Source of the DNA: Hysterium pulicare CBS 123377
Taxonomy: Eukaryota > Ascomycota > Dothideomycetes > Hysteriales > Hysteriaceae
Assembly (NCBI GenBank): GCA_000467715.1
Contig: AJFK01000465.1
Span: 84,571-148,570 of the forward strand
Length of the DNA: 64,000 bases
Reading direction: 5' to 3'
Positions within the stretch are counted from its first letter, which is position 1. The number at the start of each line of letters is the position of its first letter. This document shows, piece after piece, positions 49,760 through 61,509 of this stretch. Under the pieces are notes generated by a model. That model ran no database searches and was not told where the DNA came from. It saw only the letters and a program-made list of their open reading frames with translations. The translations under genes were made by a program, and so were the position numbers.

Positions 49760-51549
49760 ATGTCAATATCGCAATCCAACGGCACCCCGCCCGTTAGCAA
49801 TCCTCCAGCGAATCTGATTCCCACAGGTTCCACCACCTCCACACCAAGTACACAGCGACCAGCACCGTCACCTACTGCGAACACCGCTGCGACTCCTGCG
49901 ACTCCGCGGTTCTCTTTACAAAGCCCAGCCTTCAATTCAAATAATGGCAATGGCTCATCCTACCCTCCATGGTCTGCATCAACAGAGGAAATATTGAAGC
50001 GGATAAGTGCAAAAAATGCATCCGGTACTGGGAGCCCGGCGCTGGAAGCTGCGAGAGAACAGGTTTTACAGAAAATGGTCACCATCGATAAGCTTCCGAC
50101 GCCGCCACCAATTGCGAACTCGGGTAGGCGAGGGGGAAGGGGCGGTCGAGTTGGTACGCCTAGTGGATTGAAGAGTGAATTCATGGGTACCCCGTTGGCG
50201 GCATCAAGTCCGGGCTCAGGGAGAGGCAGAGGGAGCGGGAGAGGCCGTGGTCGTGGAGGTGGAAGAGGAGGCAAGCGGAAGAGAGTTGATAGTGACGAGG
50301 ATAGTGAGGTGAGAATAGGATATATGAATCTCTTTCATCTCTGTTCTAGCATTGCTAACAATACTACTCTTACAGAACGATTCCGAGATCTCAGATTCAT
50401 ACACTCCACTACCGACGAAAACCAAGTCTGGACGAAATGTTAACAAGCCAGTCGTCTTCGTGCCGACGTTGCCTTCTCCCTCAACAGGAGCTAAGAAACG
50501 CAGGCCAAATAGAACACGTGCAGAGGCCGCACTGTGTAAGATATGCCATAGAGGCACGAGTCCCACTAACAACATGATTGTCTTTTGCGATGGCTGCAAT
50601 ACGGCATATCATCAGTTTTGTCACGATCCTCCAATTGAGAAGGACATTGTCCAAGTCCTTGAGAAGGAATGGTTATGTGGTCCATGCACTCGATCGAAAG
50701 AGAGCGCTGTTCAAGGAATGGAAGGGTTGGTGGCTGGAGAAGATTTATCATTAGAAGAGGTATATTCATGAATCTCTATCTACGAAGAGACAATCACTAA
50801 CCAAAACCTCTCCCGCACAGAAACAAGCATACCTATCAACGCTCCCCTCATCAACTCTAATATCCCTCCTTATCCACTCCACAGTCATCCATCCGAGCCT
50901 CCCAATCTTCTCCCCAAACGCCCACACCATCATATCGAACACCTCCAATCAAAGTCAACTCCCAGCCCCATCCAATCCGTCTCCTCCCATACCAAACACG
51001 CAGGAGAATAAGACCACCCCATCCACCAACCTTCCACCAACCACCCCCGCAAACAACGGCATCGACGCCTCCCCAAACAGCGCAAACACCCCCCGTTCCC
51101 AACACATCCCAACCGACTCTTCAGACATCGACCCAGCAGAAGCCCAACTCCAAGCCGAATTCCGCTCCTACCAACCCCTACCCCAACCTCAAGTCTCCTC
51201 CTCCTTACCCACAACTACAACCGCGACCCCACCCGCCAAACTCCCCACCCCCCTCCTACCACCTTCCGCCGCTACAACGAATCCCGTCTCCCAACAACAA
51301 TCGCAACTTGTTCCGCAGGACCAGCAGCAGCAGCAGCAACAGCAGCAGACGGAAGAATACGACGGCTACGACACCGACCCGCCGGCGCACTACCCCAAAC
51401 CTGGCAATGGGCTCGCTCGAACATTGAGGCCTGAGAGTGAGGATTTGCAGTGGCTTGTTGACGATAACTTCGAGGTGTTTAGTCATAGCTGGAAGGGGGA
51501 TGGGACGGGTTTGGGGGCTGATGGGGAGGCGGGTTTGAACGGGGAGTGA
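49760..51549 (+). CDS. PHD-finger chromatin protein with GRG-rich and polyQ segments
   Basis: Three exons, 49760-50308, 50376-50759 and 50821-51549, give 553 residues. After a Ser/Thr/Pro-rich start comes a short helix (STEEILKRISAKNAS). A basic Gly/Arg-rich patch (SGRGRGSGRGRGRGGGRGG) and a KRKRVDSDEDSE nuclear-signal-like stretch follow. The PHD finger spans about 237-287 in C4HC3 order (CKICH, FCDGCNTAYHQFCHDPP, WLCGPC). Exon 3 has no ATG near its start and is linked by phase. It is Pro/Asn-rich, carries nine Gln in a row, and ends in an ordered stretch with DTDPPAHYPKPGNGLARTL and DLQWLVDDNFEVFSH. PHD fingers read histone H3 tails. The RG patch is a typical arginine-methylation substrate. 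The complex it belongs to is unknown to me. Confidence 0.87.
51322..51348 (+). repeat. CAG/CAA repeat encoding nine Gln
   Basis: Eight CAG and one CAA codons in a row lie inside exon 3 of the PHD-finger gene, in frame. Confidence 0.9.
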
Positions 51550-52199
51550 GTGAGGTAGGCTAGGAGGGTTAGACGGGCGTCAGGGGCAATGTGGGGTTTG
51601 AGTGAGTGACTGGTTGGGTTGGTTGGGTAAGGTTGAGGTTAAGAGAGTGGGATTCTCGCGGTAATGCTGGCGCGTGGATGGAGTGAGGTAAGCGTCTCCT
51701 TTTTACTTTCATTTTCAAAGCAGTAGTGGATGGAGGGGTTTTGGCATTGCATGCTTCGCAATGGGTTTTGTAATACTAGCAAAGGCGTTTGCTGGAGTGG
51801 GTCTAGGTCAGCTTAAATGCACTTTGAAGATCCTTTCTAATGAGACTTTGAGATTCGAGCTCACCTTAGTGGGAGCTCTTAGCTGAAACTCATCTCTCAT
51901 TTTGAAATAGTATATTTCCTCTCCATAGTAACAATTTTAGAAATTTCCATGAAGCGTTAACCTAAGTACATGAATCAAGTTATCTGAAAAGTTAATACAA
52001 CTCGGAAGGAAGAAAACCCCCTCTCCTCTCCTTCTTATCCTCCATAAGGAATCTCCCATCTCTAACAGATACAAGAGAGCTTCCACCTGGCCCCTACTTC
52101 TCTAAAAACCCATCCACCTAAACTACATACAAGAAATGAAGGAATAACCCCCAACTTCATCTCATATCCAACAACGCAACACATTTCTCTCCCGTCTAC
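51550..52199. other. Intergenic, converging 3' ends
   Basis: Lies between the stops of the PHD-finger and GH55 genes. G-rich just after the PHD-finger stop (51550-51620), then ordinary AT-rich sequence. No gene seen. Confidence 0.5.
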
Positions 52200-54991
52200 C
52201 TACACACCATAAGTAAACAACGCCACCACATCCGGGAAGACATTAATGTTGTCCGCGTACCCAGCGACACTCTTCCCATCCACAGTAGCCATACTCTGAC
52301 TCCCAATCGTCGCGAGAGTGTAAACCCAAACCCCGCTCGTCGCACCCCCACCCTCAATACTGAAGATCTGACTCTGACAATTCTCGGTCCCGCCACTATT
52401 CGAGCAGGTCGTAGAGTAATTGTTGAAGAAAGAGTAGAGGCCCGCACCGTAAACCCAAATATTCTGAGAGTTCAGGATGCGTAGACCGAGGGCGTCGCAG
52501 TTGCCGGCTAAGCAGTTGGAGTAGGTGGGGTCGTTGAGGGAGGGGTTTAGAGGGTAGGGTTGGGAGAGCACGGAGGGGTTGGGTTGCCAGTAGGGAGTTT
52601 CTGTTTGGATGAAGCCGGCGACGATGGAGTGGGTGTTTGCAAGTTGGTATTGGTAGATGGCGTGGTGCTCGACGGCCGTGCCGTAGAGGAAGACTGTGTT
52701 GCCTTCGATGAGGAGACCGCGGCCTGTGAAGACGGAGATTTGGGTGCTGGATGCGTCGTCAAGGTCGTGGTCGGCAGTCTTGAGGGTTATTAGTCAAGGG
52801 TTTGAATAGAGTTGAGGGAAGAGATGAGACGTACCCAGAACCATGTGTTTTCTAAATAGACATTTGAAGCTGCGCTGGTGATATGCATCGACATGTATGC
52901 GGCCATACATGCAGCTGTTGGTGCTGCGCCTTTGGGACAGTTTCCGACTTGGAGGTTAGAGCCTTTGAAACCGCCGATGCGGGTATGAACATCCCACATG
53001 CCGGATCCTGTATCTGCACCCAGATTCCATTCGATAAGAACGGCACCTGGAGCAGCGCCTTGAGTGCTCACAACCATGTCAGACCATTCAACGTGACCCT
53101 TATCACCTGATTTGCCGACTTGGATGACTGGAACTGGATTGGCGTTGTTTGACCAGAGGCTGCCACTGGCCATGATGACGGAGTATGTCTCGCCGACAAT
53201 GCGAGAGCCTGGTGGGAAATATATGGTCTTTGTGACTTTATAAACACCGTGGTCAAAGAATACAATCTTTCCAGCGGATGCCGCAGAATTGATAGTATTT
53301 TGGATCACTGCCGAGTCATCTGTTGAGCCATCGCCTTTAGCTCCGGCACTTCGAATGCTGACAAAGGATGCTACGGGAGAAGCTTCGTATTGCGGCTTCG
53401 ACTTAGTGTAAACCCTGTTACTACCGGTGAGGAGTACGCCAGGTTTATTACCGGGTGTGTAAGAGCCTTGGAACGTTGAAGGACCATTCGGAGTGTATTT
53501 ATGTCCCTGGCCCCAGCCAGCAATATGCAAACTGCCACCGTTTAGAACAGTTCCGCTAGGGCCTTGAACAGCTACGCCAACACTCGAAAGATCGATGTTC
53601 TCCAAAATCAGGCTTCCGGCAGTAGCTGGAGACGAGCCTGTTGTCCATGCGGTTTTCACGAAAGTTGGACAATTGGTGATGGTGCTGTCAGTAATAATTA
53701 CAGAACCCACATTCTGGGCAGCTGAACCACCGTTGGACATATCGAAGGCGGTAGTACAGCCAGTTATAGTCATCCCTTGGTAGAACCAGCCCCAATTCCA
53801 GATTTGAGAGATTCCCGTGACGGCATTGCTGATCTGGATGTTGCGCATGGTGAATTGCTGGTTGCCGATATTCATCCCGTAGAGGCCGCCAGTGATTGTG
53901 ACGTCGCTCATGAAGCCACCAGATCCTGCAAATGTCAGCAATGTGGTTTACCAAAGCCAACCCTACTTCGTATATATGCAAACTGAGCTCGATTGGGGCT
54001 GTGGATGAGCACTTTTCGAGATTGTTTGAAAGTAGCTTTGTTGGCCTAATTCCGAAGAAAGAAAGTCGGACCAGAAACTTCACAGCAGAAACAAAAACGA
54101 CTCACCATTCTCAATAAAAATACCCTGGTGTTGCGAACTCGCTGACTGAGTCATTGTAATGCGCACATTTTGAAGACTGGTAGCTTGAGCAGTAGGCCAA
54201 TGAATACCAGTCGCCGCAGTCGCAGGGGCAATTGCAGTCAAATCCAAGATCATATTGCGAATCTGGCGATAGAAAACATTGGTAGATCCCCAGCCTTGAT
54301 TTCCATTACTTTGGTAGGGGTCGGCATCGATAAGGCCAAGGCCGACGAAGCCGGCTGTTCCCTTGATGGTCGGGAGCGCGTTCGGGTTTCCAATTAGTTG
54401 CGTCATATAGTAGGGGATGATTGATGTCGAAACAATGTATGTTCCAGCAGGAAAATAAACGACAGCGGGGCTGACGGTGGAAGACTGGCAAGATCCTGGT
54501 GCACATCTGTTTCCATCACGAATGGCTGCGTTGATCGCTGCAGTGTCGTCCGTGGAACCGTCGCCTGCATAATGTTAGAGTTGATTTTATCAACGGGGGA
54601 TGTCTGATCAGGTATTAGACAGAAGGGTCAATGGTATACCTTTGGCACCGTAGTCCTTCACATTGCGGAACACTTTGTACCCAGCTGGATTCGAATTGAA
54701 AGCAGCAAGACCTTGATGCGGGATGTCTTTCAGCCAGTATGCGGCATCACCAACTGCTGCATGGATCTTTGGGGAGCCCGCTGTGGCATTGTGGTATGCC
54801 GTGGCCGTGGCATTGGTGTATACTGTGGCCAAGGTAGTAGTCGCTGCGACGTGTGGTGCGGTCAAGCTGGCGATAGGGATTGACATTGACTGTAGAGCAG
54901 ATGTTACCAACTTGCTCATCTCAGGAAGGTCAACCAAACCACTAACGCCAGCTGCCAACAGGCAAGAAATATGAAGAGATAAGAATCGCAT
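52200..54991 (-). CDS. Secreted exo-beta-1,3-glucanase, family GH55
   Basis: Four exons, 54991-54640, 54564-54106, 53925-52835 and 52778-52200, give 826 residues. A signal peptide (MRFLSLHISCLLAAGVSG) is followed by a Ser/Thr/Ala-rich spacer. Two right-handed beta-helix halves are each introduced by GAKGDGSTDD (about residues 116 and 466), the hallmark of the GH55 double beta-helix. A pectate-lyase-like HGVYKVTKTIYFPPG segment and the NPSLNDPTYSNCLAGNCDALGLR region near the end are also typical. The enzyme releases glucose from the ends of beta-1,3-glucan outside the cell, in wall turnover or attack on other fungi. Many N-glycosylation sites (NAT, NYST) are present. On the coding strand, the last exon is C-rich first and G-rich at its end. 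Confidence 0.93.
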
Positions 54992-56610
54992 TGTTGAAAG
55001 GGCAGCGGCAGCAATATGGGAAAGACCAGAAAAAGTGGCTGCGGTCGAGAAGAAGAGAAAATATGGATGACTTTCGGGTGCTTTTATGTCGATATGTTTG
55101 TAGTTTCATGGATACAATTTCCGAGGAACAGCCCTTGCCATTGCACCCCTGTTCCGCTGGGCAGGAAGTGATGCTGGCGATGGCGGCTGCCCATTGTGAT
55201 CGCGCATGATGCCTTTCGCGTCATGTTGTTTGGCATTCTACGAGGGTGTCATCTGGCCAGGTGGTTTATTGTGGGTGTGATGTTTAGTTTTCATTCACTT
55301 CAGACGCTGCATATACTATTACCCTTGGCCTTTAATATACGCAGGACCTGGCAGCCGTGATTGGCATGTTGGCCATGGCTATCCAGAAAGGCCAGTGGAG
55401 ACGTGTGAGAGGTTGAGTCGGAGGGCGCAGCCAGCGGGACGAGATGAAGTGTGCTGGGGAAAGGCGCCTAACCGCATTCAGCCGGGTGGCGTTCATTTTA
55501 GCCTTGGCCAACCACTGCACCTGCGACAGCCGTCCGGAGGCTCTTCGACCTTCGCAAATCGCGCCCGGATTGAGGTCCATGTCCACGCGCATGGGTGCCA
55601 ACGCCCTACCTACACAAGCCCGGTGGCCGTCAGCCATCCGGCGCGTGGCTTTTGCGGGGTACACTGGCAAAGCAAATGATGTTGTACTGCGTCGTAGCAC
55701 ATGTCTCAGCCTGGGCGGTATGACCCTATTTCACCTACTTGAATGGGCAGTCCGCCATCAGGTGTTCGCGAGGCAGAGCTACAGAGCTACAACGCTTCAT
55801 TTTAAATCGCGGGGATACACTCCTCTCTTCACCACCACCCCAGACTTGAAGTCCTCCTGATCTCCTCGACTCCGTGCCCGCCCCATGTCCTTTCTCACTG
55901 AACATGCCAGGTTTTGGCGCCTGCAAGCTGTGAGGTACCTAGGAACTTGATGCTGCGAGTTCCAAGGTACCTGGATGGTGATGATGGAACGTTGGAAAGG
56001 GGATTCAGGGTTAGCAAATTCAAGGGGAATGTCCAACATCCAGTTGGATCGCAACATGACTATTGGCTATCGCGAATTCCGTTTTGATTTTTAGAATAGG
56101 AGAAATATTGGCCTACCGGGAGTCCACGATGCCGTTTTAACGGCAGCTAGAGCGGAACGTGGTTTTGGAGTTCTATTGGCCGCCACTTCTGGCATGTGGA
56201 ATGATTCGAAATCACAGGATTGCTTCCCTTTTCAGGGACCACACCTCCAGGTGACGCTATTAGTAAAGGGCATGCTCCACCTTCTCACGTTTCCGCTGCG
56301 GAGCCAAGGTACAGGAAGGATGTCTAGTTGTGGTATATTAACCTGTCGCACAAAGGTCGGATGGGGTCTTCGTGACTGAGTGGAGTCAATTCTCATTCGA
56401 GCATCTGTATCTAATGATGAGCAAACGAGAAGATCCACCCTCTAACTCCTGTAAATATAACCATCTAATCGGTTGAACCCTGGATCCAGCTCACAATCTC
56501 CCTCAACAAGTGTAATCATCAAAGTATCAGAATCCACCAGCCTACATGTATTGTCTTATTAAACGTTACCAGGTCAGCAAGCAGGAAATTACAAGGGATA
56601 TTCGCGCCCA
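54992..56610. other. 1.6-kb intergenic region
   Basis: Contains the promoter of the GH55 gene and the 3' flank of the P450 gene. Overlapping ORFs at 55332-55860 have no features. Confidence 0.5.
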
Positions 56611-58430
56611 TCACAAGAGATGGCTCGTCCGCTTCTCACTAGCCCAGATCCACTTCTCGAGGGCAGGCCTATCCCTCACCTCAAAGCTGACTTTGAACGG
56701 TTTAGGAACGAGGGTCAGGGCAGTTGGGACGGCAGAGCAGTCGACGGCATTTAGGATAGGGTGATCCTTTGGATCCCTGGCGGGCAAAACCCGGAAGGAA
56801 AGGATTAAGCGTATGAGGAAAACGTAAGCTTCGCGCTTAGCCAGGTGATAACCCGGGCACATGCGTAGGCCGGCCCCGAAACCAAAGTGAGGAATGCCGG
56901 CACGGTGGTCTGGAGACTTGTCGAGGTATCGATCTGGATTAAACTTCTCTGGCATAGTGAAGCGCTCCGGATCATAGTGAGCCGCGTATGCATTCTACCA
57001 TCGGTTAGAAGAGTGAGGTTGAGTATATTAAGGACCGAGCTTAGCTTACCATTAGGAAGGTCGTCCCTGAAGGGATGACAGCCCCGTTCCACGTGACAGG
57101 TTTGGTGTTCACACGTGGAAGACTAAGCATTTTGATTAGACTCACTTTGCGACAGGCACTCCGGGGAAGGAGGAAGGCCTTACCAGATAGGGATAGTCGA
57201 CCAGAACCGCATACTCTCGTGGTTAAGAGCGGTGATGTATTCGCATTTCTCGTCCTCGATGCACTTCTCCCACGCATCGCCATCAGGATAGGCCTGCGTA
57301 ATCTCATCATAGGCTCTCTGCTGGATTTTGAGGCCGTCTTCAGAAGCCAAGTAGCCGATAGCCATGAGGAGGTTGCCTGGAAGCGTATCGAGACCACCGG
57401 CAACAACGGACATACCGATAGACAAGAGCTCCGCTAAGGGCTTTAGCAAAATTATAGACAGAGATAACGAGATAGAACTCAGTTATGGAAGGTGAGCGGC
57501 TTACTCTCATTTAAGCCCCTTGACTCGGGATCTTGCAGAATATTGCCGGATATACAAGGTTTCATGGTACCATTAGCAACTTTCTCCTTCAGGATCTCAT
57601 GAAGCTGCTTCATGTACTTGAGGCGTCGATTTTTGTACATGTTGGCATCAGAGGTTCGCTTGGGGAACAGGCGAAGGAGAGGAACATAGTCTTGCCAGTT
57701 GCTGCTCGTACTTCGAAAACGTGCCATCATACCCTCCACGTGTGTAATCTCCTTGAGCAATTCATCATTGACAGTTCCACCAATGCGATACCCATAGTTA
57801 AGAGTCAGACTCATGTTCAGAGCAATGCGTTGGATGTATGGCTGAGGACTGATGTCGCCTTGAGAAATATCACGAAGGAGCTCTTTGAAGCTTTCTGTGA
57901 TTTCCAGGTCAACAAAACCCATGTACGACTGGACCTTGGGGCGATTCAAGGCAGAGGCGACAGCCTTCTTCCGATTCTTGCACGACATATCCCATGGGGA
58001 AGTGCCAATTGTGAATGACTCCGAGCTGATAATCTCCTTGCCATTGTTCGAGATGACCTTGTGAAACGTATGAAGTGTTGGACGAGATATCATGGCAGCC
58101 TGTTGGCCGACCCAAATGTCTTTGATAGAGGCCCAGTCATTCACATATATGACACGCTACAGTGCGCAAGTCAATACCGACTGCCCCCAAACAAAGGAGA
58201 GATCTTACCTTGTTGCCCAAGCGGACCTGAAAGACGGGACCGTACTTCTTAGCCAACTTCTGCGCTGCCACATGGTGATATGCGCCCAAGTCAAATAGAT
58301 TGCCGAATATGGGAATGCCAGAGACCTCAGGAAGCCCTTTGATCTTAGGAACGTCCGTCGAACTCAGGAAATGAAGAAGAAGACTAGTGGCCAGTATGGC
58401 TGCAAGAACCACTAGCACTTCAGTATACAT
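56611..58430 (-). CDS. Cytochrome P450 monooxygenase
   Basis: Five exons: 58430-58209, 58156-57505, 57433-57184, 57122-57050 and 56994-56611, giving 526 residues, normal for fungal microsomal P450s. An N-terminal membrane anchor (VLVVLAAILATSLLLHFL) is followed by PKIKGLPEVSGIPIFGN. The I-helix reads AGGLDT (about 303-308). The ExxR motif is ESMR (Glu364/Arg367). The haem loop FGFGAGLRMCPGYHLA places the axial Cys at 445. Intron 3 uses an acceptor that gives LNETELLSIG, restoring the usual region before the I-helix. The style resembles phenylacetate-hydroxylase-like P450s (PhacA-type), but substrate cannot be told. It works in the ER membrane with P450 reductase. It is not part of a recognisable biosynthetic cluster here. 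Confidence 0.92.
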
Positions 58431-59112
58431 GTGGTATACCTTGGTGTCTAGTAACGCTTGTGAGTTGTACGTGGTAGGAAGACAAGAATTCTATTTAGAT
58501 GGGCACAATTTTTGGAAGTAGGGCCAGAACGTCTTCAAGTGAAAGTAAGCGAATTTGGGGAGGTCAAGAAGTCGGTGAAGAATAGAGGGAAGCTGTCGCC
58601 GAAGAAAGCAGTGTGAACTTGAGATTAGCCATTATTTCCTCTCCCAATTCAACCTAATCACCTCATGACAGTGAAATATTCGCCCGTATGGTCGCGGTCC
58701 AGAGCTGGTAACCGGAAGGGAAGGCGCACTCAAGACACGCGAGTGATAAGCGTGGAGCACTTGACTATGATGGAACTTTTGAAATGACACAATCCATAGC
58801 ATGCGACACTCGTGGGTCCAAGGGTAAAGCCTAACGGAGTTAGGTGCCATTAATCTGCTTATCCACCTGCAGGTCCTGACGTTATGAGGGATCTAGCCAC
58901 AATCAAAAACGTTCTGGTAGCATCGTCAGATGGTTTCGTCTCAACACAACAATATGGAGTCGGCTTATGAGATATTTGAGGTGGTTCTTGAAGTTTCCAA
59001 TCCAGCGCGTGCTTTCCTACAACAGAAAACTTGAGAATGCGAGCTAGGAACTCACCAATTTCATCGTTATCTTTCCTGCTCCAATCACACGGCACACGCA
59101 GACTCGAACCAC
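58431..59112. other. Intergenic, P450 promoter
   Basis: Lies between two genes of the same strand. An 85-codon ORF (58859-59116) begins by overlapping the thioesterase stop codon but has no features and is likely chance. Confidence 0.5.
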
Positions 59113-59791
59113 TCATATCTTGCTCTTCGGCTCTATGAACATAGCTTCTCCAGTGGCATATATTGTCCCGTCTGCGCCCTCGATCGTAGCTTCCACAAAA
59201 GTCTTATTCCGTTCCTTTCTCTCAAATCTCGCGGCACAGAGAACAATGCTCGGAGTAGGAACAGGTCTCTTATAGTTTGTTTTTAAATCTACGAGTTCAA
59301 ATCAGCGAACAGATTTAGGACCGGCGCGCTGGCTCCCTTGAAATCAACTTACACGCAGTAAACAGACTGAATTGAGTCGCAGTCTTTCCACTCCTCACTT
59401 GCGCGTTTTCCTCCAGATTCAGCGTTATCAATACTCCGCAGATTTCGTCTAATAATGTTGCAACCAACCCTCCGTGACTGATGTCCGGATGGCCATTCAT
59501 TCCATTCCCGAGTTCCATGAGCGTCTGAACGCGTCTTATCACCGGCTCTTCATCTTCAAGCTGTCTTGGTCGCATACTCAAGAGATGACGTATGGTCCGA
59601 TCCGTTTGCAGAGTCTCTGCGAAGAAGGAGTCTTCCGTCGTATCTTTTGGAGTTCGCGAAGCCGTCCGGCATAATATCCATTGGGGATCCTGTACGAGTT
59701 TGGCGCACCAAGGGACCTGGTTGAATCGATCAATGGCGGCAGTCATTGTCTCCATTGGGATCTGGAGGTTCGGGCTATCGTTATCAGCCAT
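59113..59791 (-). CDS. Hotdog-fold thioesterase (PaaI/4HBT type)
   Basis: Two exons, 59791-59353 and 59288-59113, joined in a Tyr codon (T|AT), give 204 residues. The hotdog signature is HPDISHGGLVATLLDE (His106, Gly107-108, Asp115, Glu116). A second strand region (LKTNYKRPVPTPSIVLC) and a C-terminal IEGADGTIYATGEAMFIEPK follow, as in fungal THEM4/PaaI-like proteins. It should hydrolyse an acyl-CoA. No clear targeting peptide is visible. The chain length it prefers is unknown. The gene diverges from the inositol monophosphatase with 260 bp between starts. Confidence 0.88.
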
Positions 59792-60051
59792 GATTGGGGC
59801 TCAACCTCATCTTATAAGCCGTAGCATCCAATATGTCCTTTTGCCGAGGTGTGAGAGACTTTGCCTACGGCGAGTCAGCCCCTGACACTAACAAGTGGGA
59901 TGTCCTTATCGATAAAAGCTCCACGTTTTTTTCTGTTGCGTTTTAGTGGGGTAGCAAGCCTCATCTGTTTGACGGTTGCATTTATATCGATATCTTCCTC
60001 TCTCCCTTTCATTGAGTCCCCATATAGCTTCAAAAATATAATACAGACATC
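59792..60051. promoter_or_regulatory. Divergent promoter, thioesterase / inositol monophosphatase
   Basis: A gap of 260 bp lies between two start codons pointing away from each other. No specific element recognised. Confidence 0.55.
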
Positions 60052-60974
60052 ATGGCCGACCTCAATCTGGAAGAAATCCGCGATTTCCTCATTTCCATTG
60101 CGGAGAAGGCTTCAGATATGATCACTTCTGCCCATCCTTCCACAGCAGGAGCAGGATCCAAAAAGAATTGTAAATTATCAACACTATTTAACCACATGAC
60201 ACATCCTAACAATCTCATCCAGCCGTCGACCTCGTAACAGAAACCGACCAAGCAGTCGAAACCCTAATCTCAACCTCCCTCCGCCAAAAATACCCCAACA
60301 TCCTCTTCATGGGCGAAGAAACCTACCAGCCCGGCGACCGCCTCACCCCCAAACCAACCTTCATAGTCGACCCCATAGATGGCACGACGAACTTCGTCCA
60401 CAACTACCCCTACGTCTCCATCTCGCTCGGCCTGGCCATCGACCTCGTCCCCACAGTCGGCGTCGTCTACAACCCCTTCTCAAAGACCTTGTATAGCGCG
60501 ATAAAAGGCCGAGGAGCGTATTTGAATAGAACGACAAGACTGCCGCTCAAGTCTCCGGCGCCGTTCGAGGGTCTGAGTTCTTGTCTCGTTGCTGTTGAAT
60601 GGGGCAGTGATCGTAGCGGAAACGATTACGACGTAAAATCTAAAACTTTCACTCGGCTCTGTGCAACGAAGGAATCCGGCGGTGCAATGGTGCATAGTCT
60701 GCGCTCCCTCGGCTCCGCGGCTTTAAATCTCTGTGGTGTAGCGAGTGGCGGCCTCGACGTCTACTGGGAAGCCGGGTGCTGGGCCTGGGATGTATGTGCT
60801 GGGTGGGTGATTCTGAAGGAAGCCGGTGGCATGATTGTGGATGCGAATCCAGGGAACTGGGAGCCGAGGGTGGAGGAGAGGAGGTATTTGGCTGTTAGAG
60901 GGGGAGAGGGGCAGAAGGGGATTGTGGAGGAGTTTTGGGGGTTTGTTGAGGGGGCTTTTGAAGTCGGAGTTTGA
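60052..60974 (+). CDS. Inositol monophosphatase
   Basis: Two exons, 60052-60169 and 60223-60974, joined in a Ser codon, give 289 residues. Metal-site motifs are all present: GEET (70-73), DPIDGTTNF (89-97, with Asp89, Asp92, Gly93 and Thr94), and the late WDVCAGWVILKEAGG with its metal-binding Asp. The enzyme removes phosphate from inositol 1-phosphate using magnesium and is lithium-sensitive; it recycles or makes free inositol in the cytosol. It matches yeast INM1/fungal qutG-like length and order. A qutG-type (quinate cluster) relation is possible, but no quinate genes are near. The coding strand goes from C-rich (60240-60480) to strongly G-rich (60840-60974). Confidence 0.94.
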
Positions 60975-61509
60975 AGGCATGCATTCAGGCTTTTTCTAGA
61001 TGATAGAGGGCATATAGATGTATTAGAAGGATGCATATAGCCGTAATATACCTTGCCTAAAACGATCTCGATAAAGATATTAAATGTGTCACCACCGGTG
61101 ACTTATCAAGCTGTTTCAGCTAGAACTTGGATAGGGTAATAAAGATAGAGGAAATAGTGTAGTCAATTGCGGAGCTCAATCGAAATAGTAACGACACCAA
61201 ACCAGGTCGTAATAATGTTATGAAGGGAAGCCAGGAGCAACTCAGGCAAGAGCACAAAATGCTTGTATTGCAAGACAAGGAACTCTAACAGGAAACCCGC
61301 TCCCTGTAGACACAGTCAAAGAGCCCCAGCCTTTCGTGGGCGTCTGTCACAGCTAGTGGTACATCAAGCGCATCGATAACCAGCTCGTCTCGCACTGATA
61401 GCGCCTACACCCACATGCACTCTAGCACGGTGCATGATCCGTCTTCGTCGCTAGATATTATGGTATGACCCCGTCGGGGCCTCAAGGTTTGTTTCCGTTT
61501 CCCACATAC
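60975..61509. other. Intergenic, converging 3' ends
   Basis: Lies between the monophosphatase and the regulator relic; no gene seen. Confidence 0.5.

Noticed and set aside
58859-59116. 85-codon ORF whose ATG overlaps the thioesterase stop (ATGA)
   Set aside because: Operon-like overlap is not expected in a fungal nuclear gene, and the protein has no features; probably chance in the 3' flank.
56611-60974. P450, thioesterase and monophosphatase as a biosynthetic cluster
   Set aside because: No backbone enzyme, transporter or pathway regulator nearby; the monophosphatase is a housekeeping enzyme.
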